Below are positions 45,877-50,196 of a DNA stretch of 50,196 nucleotides, one piece after another. Under the pieces are notes generated by a model, which saw nothing but the letters and a program-made list of their open reading frames with translations, searched no databases and was not told the DNA's origin. Every line of letters starts with the position of its first letter. Position 1 is the stretch's first letter. The position numbers and the translations under genes are program-made. Source of the DNA: Chlamydiota bacterium (GTDB taxonomy: Bacteria > Chlamydiota > Chlamydiia > Chlamydiales > FEN-1388); contig JABDDE010000009.1 of NCBI GenBank assembly GCA_013287775.1, positions 1 to 50,196 of the forward strand. The letters are read 5' to 3'.

Positions 45877-46023
45877 ATGATATCTTCAAGTTCTTATCTA
45901 CCATCTGAGCTTAGAACAACCTTGGCAACGTATTTGCCTGAGGCTGCAACTTCAATTGTCTGTCAATACCACGTTTCGCCGACCGTAGCGCGGAGCGCAC
46001 GGCCGTGCTCCACGCGGGGCTAA
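45877..46023 (+). pseudogene. Truncated third copy of the Ser-tail family
   Basis: A 48-codon frame beginning with the family leader (ACATAAAAGAGAAAAATAGT) and MISSSSYLPSELRTTLATYL, the same as the start of the gene at 48477. Homology stops after 'SIVCQYH' exactly where the GC-rich element begins (45966); the remaining codons up to the TAA at 46021 translate that element. The rest of the gene is gone. Confidence 0.88.
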
Positions 46024-46390
46024 TGAATTCCACCGCTGCCGCATATGCATCAGGCTAAGGCCATGGGGATAATGTATAGAGCCTTACCATGTTGTGACCA
46101 ATATGGACCCCACCGCGGTAGCGGTGGAATTCATTAGCCCCGCGTGACTAAAGAGCGCACGCATTGCGTGCGATCGAAGGAACGTGGGGTTGTGGAGCAT
46201 GAAATAAACAGAGAGCTGCGGCAGCAGCGAAACCCATTGTATTTGACCTAGTCAGTGCACACAATTGTCGTTGCAGACATATTTCTCTGTCGCTGCCACC
46301 GCAGCTCCGTTTTTATTGATGCCTCATAAACCCCACGTTCCGCTCGGCCTGCGCGCTAGCGCCGCGCCTTCACTGCGCGCGGGGCTAGCC
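45966..46390. repeat. GC-rich MITE-like elements, copies D1 and D2 (opposed)
   Basis: D1 (45966-46041) is a right-half piece: CCACGTTTCGCCGACCGTAG...CACGCGGGGCTAATGAATTC. After a 60-bp spacer, D2 (46102-46390) runs in the opposite sense, from GGACCCCACCGCGGTAGCGG through AGAGCTGCGGCAGCAGCG and CGCTGCCACCGCAGCTC to GCGCGGGGCTAGCC. D1 truncates a Ser-tail gene and D2 ends at the proC fragment, so the pair lies between two gene remnants. Confidence 0.78.
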
Positions 46391-46606
46391 ATGGGTTTTC
46401 CTGCTCAGAAAGCACTCGATATTGTGTATAACATGTTGTACGGCAGCCTGCTCCTCTTACAGCAATCCCAACAACACCTAGCTGTACTCAAGTGGCAGAT
46501 AGCCTCACCACAAGGGACAACCATTGCAGGTTTGCGAAAAATGGAAGAGCTTGCTCTTCGTGGTGCTATAATGAATACCTTCTTGGCAGCGTTTAAAAGA
46601 GAGTAG
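46391..46606 (+). pseudogene. proC: C-terminal fragment of pyrroline-5-carboxylate reductase
   Basis: About 71 residues match the C-terminal dimerisation domain of ProC, the last enzyme of proline synthesis: 'GFPAQKALDIVYNMLYGSLLLL', then the hallmark SPQGTTIAGLRKMEE and 'RGAIMNTFLAAFKR'. A full ProC has about 270 residues; the NADP-binding half is missing and replaced by the GC-rich element directly upstream. The reading frame continues upstream into the repeat, but those codons have no protein meaning. The organism probably cannot make proline by this copy. Confidence 0.88.
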
Positions 46607-46613
46607 AGAAAGG

Positions 46614-46703
46614 ACTACTGAAAACATGCAAATGTCGATTATCAGTAGTGATTTTTCTTGCTTTTTCACTACTGAAAAGATACAATTGTAGATTATCAGT
46701 ACT
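46614..46703 (+). promoter_or_regulatory. Operator-like repeats before the ATPase gene
   Basis: TCAGTAGTGA (46642-46651) and TCACTACTGA (46666-46675) form a perfect 10-bp inverted repeat with a 14-bp spacer. A further half site ACTACTGA is at 46614-46621, and GATTATCAGT occurs both at 46637-46646 and at 46691-46700, ending just before the start codon. Repeated half sites next to a start suggest a binding site of a regulator. GTAGTGATCG at 48154-48163, behind the gene, resembles a half site too, so the gene may instead be a mobile cassette bounded by these repeats. Confidence 0.5.
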
Positions 46704-48146
46704 ATGAATAAGAAAAAATCCCCTTTTATAGGCCGTGAGCATGAACTCAAATTGCTTGAAGGCCTCACGCATAAACGAGCAGCCAGTTTAGTGGTGGTGT
46801 ATGGACGGCGTCGTATCGGAAAAAGTCGATTACTCGAAGAATTCGGAAAAAAATATCGCTTTCTACGCTTTTCTGGATTGCCTCCAACACAGACTACAAC
46901 CGATCAAGAGCAGCGCGATGAATTTGCCAAACAGCTCTCACAGCAAACGGGGCTGCCTCTTTTTCACACTGCAGATTGGGGCGAACTCTTTACGCTACTT
47001 GCACGAGAGACAAAGCAGGGAAGAGTCGTGATTTTGTTTGATGAGATCTCCTGGATGGGGTCTCAGGATCATCTCTTCTTAGGTAAATTAAAAAATGCTT
47101 GGGACATGGAGTTGAAAGCCAATCTAGAGCTTATGCTCATACTCTGTGGCTCAGTGTCATCCTGGATTGAAGACAATATCCTCAAAAGCACCGGCTTTAT
47201 GGGGCGCATTTCCCTCACTCTATCGCTCCAAGAATTCACTCTTTCAGAATCACATCATTTCTTAAAAAGAATTGGCTTTCGAGGCACCAATTACGACAGC
47301 TTTAAAATTCTTGCTATCACGGGCGGCGTGCCTCGATATTTAGAAGAAATACAACCTGACATGCCCGCTGAAGCCAATATTCAACGCCTCTGTTTTGAGC
47401 CAAGTGGTATATTATTCACCGAATTTCAAGCAATATTCTCAGACCTCTTTTCAAAACGATGTGAAACCTATAAGAAAATAGTGGCATCACTCGTATCTGG
47501 TGTAAAAGGGCTCACAGAAATTGCCCGAGAAGTTGCACTTACGACAAGTGGGTATTTAAGTAGCTGTCTCGATGACCTCATCCGTTTAGGCTTTATCCGA
47601 AGAGACTATGCCTGGTCGTTGAAGGAAACTGCAGAGTCACGCCTCAGCCATTTTCGCCTCAGCGATAATTACCTCAGGTTCTACCTCAAATACATTGAAC
47701 CTAACCAAGCCAAAATTCTGAATCATCTCTTTTCGCATACCTCCATCAGTGCTCTACCTGGCTGGGATAGCATTATGGGGCTACAGTTTGAAAATTTGGT
47801 CCTCGCAAGCCGGATTGCCCTCTGGAAACAACTCCCCTTTTCACCTGCAGATATTGTGCACGACAATCCTTTTTTTCAAAGAAAAACGAGCCGCACAAAA
47901 GGCTGTCAGATCGATTACCTCATACAAACGCGATATAATAATCTTTTCATATGTGAAATCAAATTTTCAAAAAATCCGATAACTATAGATGTGATAGAGG
48001 AAGTGAAGGAAAAAATCGCGCGCATCAAAACTCCTAAAGGCTTCTCCTGCTGGCCTGTGCTTATCCATGTTAATGGGGTACATGATGCGGTCGTCGATAG
48101 TGGCTACTTTTCGCATATCATCGATTTTGCGTCGCTCCTGAAATGA
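46704..48146 (+). CDS. AAA ATPase with DUF234-type nuclease-like C-terminus
   Basis: A 480-residue protein of the archaeal-type ATPase/DUF234 family. 'FIGREHELKLLE' opens the ATPase domain; Walker A is GRRRIGKS (34-41), Walker B 'VVILFDEISWM' with Asp113-Glu114, sensor-like 'LILCGSVSSW'. A winged-helix part follows ('GLTEIAREVALTTSGYLSSC'). The C-terminal DUF234 region has a PD-(D/E)xK-like set: Glu363, Asp404 in 'CQIDYLI' and Glu418-x-Lys420 in 'FICEIKFSK'. Such proteins are widespread, often horizontally moved, and their role is unresolved; a DNA-related or toxin-like activity has been supposed. The gene stands alone, between a proC remnant and repeats, with operator-like repeats upstream and a hairpin after it, as expected of an acquired cassette. 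No ribosome site is visible. Confidence 0.87.
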   Translation: MNKKKSPFIGREHELKLLEGLTHKRAASLVVVYGRRRIGKSRLLEEFGKKYRFLRFSGLPPTQTTTDQEQRDEFAKQLSQQTGLPLFHTADWGELFTLLARETKQGRVVILFDEISWMGSQDHLFLGKLKNAWDMELKANLELMLILCGSVSSWIEDNILKSTGFMGRISLTLSLQEFTLSESHHFLKRIGFRGTNYDSFKILAITGGVPRYLEEIQPDMPAEANIQRLCFEPSGILFTEFQAIFSDLFSKRCETYKKIVASLVSGVKGLTEIAREVALTTSGYLSSCLDDLIRLGFIRRDYAWSLKETAESRLSHFRLSDNYLRFYLKYIEPNQAKILNHLFSHTSISALPGWDSIMGLQFENLVLASRIALWKQLPFSPADIVHDNPFFQRKTSRTKGCQIDYLIQTRYNNLFICEIKFSKNPITIDVIEEVKEKIARIKTPKGFSCWPVLIHVNGVHDAVVDSGYFSHIIDFASLLK

Positions 48147-48155
48147 ATAAATAGT

Positions 48156-48189
48156 AGTGATCGATCCCCCAGAAGGGGGACCGATCACT
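48156..48189 (+). terminator. Strong hairpin after the ATPase gene
   Basis: AGTGATCGATCCCCC (48156-48170) pairs with GGGGGACCGATCACT (48175-48189), one mismatch, loop AGAA, 9 bp past the stop codon. Position and strength suit a terminator, but it is followed by a run of A rather than T, so it may act as an mRNA 3' stabiliser or be a cassette end. Confidence 0.5.
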
Positions 48190-48476
48190 AAAAAAAGTAT
48201 TTATCTTGATCCTGGCGTTTTTTATGCCAAATTCATACTATAGAAGAGCACGAATATGACGAGAAAAACCTACATTAGGTAACACCTAAACCGCTCCCCC
48301 ACTGGTGTCAATTCAAAGTGGGACCTTTTAAGTGGTGATTGGAAGAAAAGTGTATTAAGCAAACAGCAACATATTTGTTTGTATCTAGATATCATCTTCA
48401 GGTATACTGGTTGTGCCTTACGAGAATACTTGTTTTCTCGAATGGGCATATTAAAATACATAAGGAGAAAAATAGT
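48190..48476 (+). promoter_or_regulatory. Promoter and leader of the Ser-tail family, copy 2, with gene debris
   Basis: TTGTAT (48379-48384), 18 bp and TATACT (48403-48408) form a likely promoter. The leader to 48476 is conserved with 40914-40985, including the CGAGAA/TTCTCG hairpin. Upstream, about 48242-48270 is a fragment of the F-box/LRR family's Ser-rich region (GAGCACGAATATGACGAG), and GGTGTCAATTCAAAG at about 48304 looks like an isolated end of a mobile element. Confidence 0.5.
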
Positions 48477-49361
48477 ATGATATCTTCAAGTTCTTATCTA
48501 CCATCTGAGCTTAGAACAACCTTGGCAACGTACCTGCCTGAGGCTGCAACTTCAATTGTCTGTCAATACCACCTTGATCAAGCGTGGGTCACGTCTCAAC
48601 TTGAAAGTGTGAGAAGTGAGGCAGAATTACTTGCTTTGTTAGACCAGATTGCACATGTACCAGTACATACACTCGATTTTAGACTGCTTCCACTTACATT
48701 TCCCTTAACTCAGACATGCCTAAGTCAGGTACTTGAAAAAATATACACTCTGCATCACCAAGGAACACTACCACAACTGCAGCAAATCTTTTTACCCAGC
48801 AATTTTGATTTTTCTAATATAAAATTCAGAGCAGCCCCCCAAGGAATAGACTACTTCCTTCCTGAACCAATCATAAATTATATATTCTCGTTATTCACAA
48901 ATGGCATTCGCGTGGGTGGGTGTTTTCCCTTTTGGCGTCAGACAACAACAGACCAACAGGCTATTGACGATATGAATTCTTATGGCCCTATTGCTGTGAC
49001 TCTGCAATGTTTAACGGAGGTGATAAGAAGGCACATGCGACTATTGACAGATCCAATCTCAACCACGACAGTAGTTGCGCTAGGATCAATACTGATGATA
49101 TGTACTCTATTTCCTCTTACTGATGCATCTGCAACGGCGACATCCAACTCCTCTAGTTCGTCTTCGTCTTCCAGTTTATCTTTCTCTTTGTACTCCAGCT
49201 CATCCTCGTCTTTCGGCTCTTCATCAAGTTTGTCTTCTAGCTCGTCTTCCAGTTCCAGTTCGTCGTCGAGTTCCTTTACACGCTTCCTCTCTGAATGCTT
49301 GTCATCTTTGAGTATTTCTTCCGACTCAAGTGTGTCTTCAAGCTCGAGTACTTCAAGCTGA
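48477..49361 (+). CDS. Ser-tail family protein with one copy of the domain
   Basis: A 294-residue paralogue of the gene at 40986. The ATG at 48477 follows AAGGAG at nine bases. Start MISSSSYLPSELRTTLATYL, F-box-like 'YLPEAATSIVCQYH', then the family domain ('SQLESVRSEAELLALLDQIA', 'VHTLDF', 'LEKIYTLHHQGTLPQLQQIF') and a hydrophobic helix ('LGSILMICTLFPL'). The tail from about residue 220 is mostly Ser and probably disordered. It has one domain, where the paralogue has two. A GC-rich element starts 7 bp after the stop. Function unknown. Confidence 0.7.
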   Translation: MISSSSYLPSELRTTLATYLPEAATSIVCQYHLDQAWVTSQLESVRSEAELLALLDQIAHVPVHTLDFRLLPLTFPLTQTCLSQVLEKIYTLHHQGTLPQLQQIFLPSNFDFSNIKFRAAPQGIDYFLPEPIINYIFSLFTNGIRVGGCFPFWRQTTTDQQAIDDMNSYGPIAVTLQCLTEVIRRHMRLLTDPISTTTVVALGSILMICTLFPLTDASATATSNSSSSSSSSSLSFSLYSSSSSSFGSSSSLSSSSSSSSSSSSSSFTRFLSECLSSLSISSDSSVSSSSSTSS

Positions 49362-49368
49362 AAAACAC

Positions 49369-49503
49369 CCCCACGTTTCGCCGACCGTAGCGCGAGTGCG
49401 CTACGGCCGGCGGAATGTGGGGCTAATGAATTCCACCGCTACCGCAGTGTGGTCTATATCAGCCAGAAGCATGCTATGTTATGCGTTTTTCTTAAGTTGA
49501 CAC
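49369..49503. repeat. GC-rich MITE-like element, right-half copy E
   Basis: CCCACGTTTCGCCGACCGTAG, a CGTAGCGCG/CGCTACG palindrome, GGGGCTAATGAATTCCACCG and the right end CTTAAGTTGACAC. The left half is missing. The junction with the Ser-tail gene is immediate. The rest of 49504-49706 is AT-rich and holds a hairpin copy at 49543. Confidence 0.75.
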
Positions 49504-49542
49504 TATTCGAAAAATACCCTTAAGTATCCTTAAGGCCAATAT

Positions 49543-49567
49543 ATGTGCTTTTCCCTGAAAAGCACAT
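49543..49567. repeat. Palindromic hairpin repeat, copy 10 (short)
   Basis: ATGTGCTTTT (49543-49552) pairs with AAAAGCACAT (49558-49567) around CCCTG. A shorter version of the family arm (ATGTGCGACTTTT), lacking the three central bases on both sides. Confidence 0.65.
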
Positions 49568-49706
49568 GTTACAAAAAATTTTAAATTGCACTGTGTGTTT
49601 CCATCCTCGTAAAAATTTCTATTATTTATATATATATGCTATAACATTTCTATATTCATTATTAATGAATATATTTTATTAAATTTTTAAAATATGGAGA
49701 AAAAAT

Positions 49707-50138
49707 ATGTCATCAGCAGAATTAGCTCGAACAGCAATTGAATTAACATCAACATCGGCTGAACTTTTAATGCGCACCGCTCAAGGTGTGTGTGGATGTT
49801 GTAAGGCTATAGGCGCAGTACAGGCAGGGTTAAAATTTGCAGCTCGAGGAGCTTGCATGGCAGCTGTCTACACAGCTACTGCACCTGTAGGAATAGCCGC
49901 AACGGTTGGTACAGTAGCTCTAGGCGCACTTGCAGGTCAAGCACTATGTGGAAATGTTAGTCCATCACAATTAGAGCATACAAGAGTACTAGGATATATA
50001 GGAACGAGTGCTGCATATGGAGCAATAAAAGGATATGAGTTGGGAGGCGTCATCGGCGCAGTAGGTGGTGGCCTTGCAGGTCTTGTGACAGGTACATGCT
50101 TGGGAATTCCACTTGGTTACAATACGGTAGGTTGGTAA
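49707..50138 (+). CDS. Small Gly/Ala-rich membrane protein
   Basis: A 143-residue protein; GGAG precedes the ATG by about eight bases. It has two hydrophobic Gly/Ala-rich regions: residues about 45-80 (MAAVYTATAPVGIAATVGTV, then LGALAGQAL) and about 110-138 (LGGVIGAVGGGLAGLVTG), the latter with glycine-zipper spacing. The N-terminal 40 residues form an amphipathic helix ('ELARTAIELTSTSAELLMRT') and a CGCC cluster. No signal peptide. Two paired hydrophobic segments in a small protein are reminiscent of chlamydial inclusion-membrane (Inc) proteins or of glycine-zipper membrane proteins; neither can be confirmed. It lies at the window's end, in AT-rich DNA, without visible partner. Confidence 0.65.
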   Translation: MSSAELARTAIELTSTSAELLMRTAQGVCGCCKAIGAVQAGLKFAARGACMAAVYTATAPVGIAATVGTVALGALAGQALCGNVSPSQLEHTRVLGYIGTSAAYGAIKGYELGGVIGAVGGGLAGLVTGTCLGIPLGYNTVGW

Positions 50139-50196
50139 TCACAAAGCGGTTCATAAAAAACTGTATTTCTCATACTTTTTTTTATAAATGAGCAAG

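Noticed and set aside
46265-46390. N-terminal 42 codons of the ORF containing the proC fragment
   Set aside because: They translate the GC-rich element; only the part from 46391 resembles ProC.
48304-48335. End of a complete insertion sequence
   Set aside because: GGTGTCAATTCAAAGTGGGACC looks like a mobile-element end, but no transposase or partner end is in the window.

Overview
The window looks like an accessory, repeat-rich part of the chromosome of a host-associated bacterium, most likely a member of the Chlamydiota outside the classical Chlamydia genus. The taxonomic call is an inference. It rests on the DUF687-like tail of the first RHS protein (a family I know from chlamydiae), on the many eukaryote-like or effector-like proteins (caspase-like peptidases, F-box-like/leucine-rich proteins, TPR, Sel1, Fic) and on the near absence of housekeeping genes: the only two recognised, proC and a ybaK-type deacylase, are C-terminal fragments. 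No rRNA, tRNA or CRISPR array was seen.

Layout. 0.4-2.8 kb: two paralogous minus-strand genes of an unrecognised family with hydrophobic N-terminal segments. 3.1-10.8 kb: RHS locus 1, a 1862-residue secreted RHS protein whose tail is a serine hydrolase (Ser-Asp-His), overlapped by 4 bp by a secreted two-domain protein that is its likely immunity partner, then a putative lipoprotein. 10.8-12.7 kb: a minus-strand pair encoding an exported caspase-like peptidase and an exported unknown. 12.7-16.8 kb: dispersed repeats around two orphan genes. 16.8-23.6 kb: RHS locus 2, with an almost identical RHS core but a different tail, two tandem paralogous immunity candidates and a third small protein. 23.6-27 kb: a Fic enzyme with an operator-like promoter, an F-box/LRR-like protein and a CPBP membrane protease. 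27-30.3 kb: repeats and a caspase-fold/Sel1/LRR fusion. 30.3-40.7 kb: a TPR giant, a 1560-residue helical protein sharing a domain with it and with the 0.4-2.8 kb pair, and an orphan gene with a consensus promoter. 40.7-50.2 kb: two lineage-specific Ser-rich families in several copies, mixed with gene fragments (Fic, proC, a truncated paralogue), inverted pieces and one DUF234-type ATPase.

Three repeat families run through the window. (1) A ~43-bp perfect or near-perfect hairpin with covarying arms occurs about ten times; one copy sits as a clean insertion with a 7-bp direct repeat in a promoter whose two paralogues retain the empty site. (2) A GC-rich ~360-bp MITE-like element with ends related to GTGTCAAC...GTTGACAC occurs in six places, usually at gene-fragment junctions; one copy is internally expanded into 106-bp tandem repeats. 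(3) A ~150-bp composite repeat carries the hairpin at one end.

Taken together, the genes form two interbacterial or host-directed RHS toxin loci with exchangeable tips and linked immunity genes, embedded in a field of fast-evolving candidate effectors shuffled by small non-autonomous repeats. All functional statements come from reading the sequence and recalled family knowledge; no database search was run.
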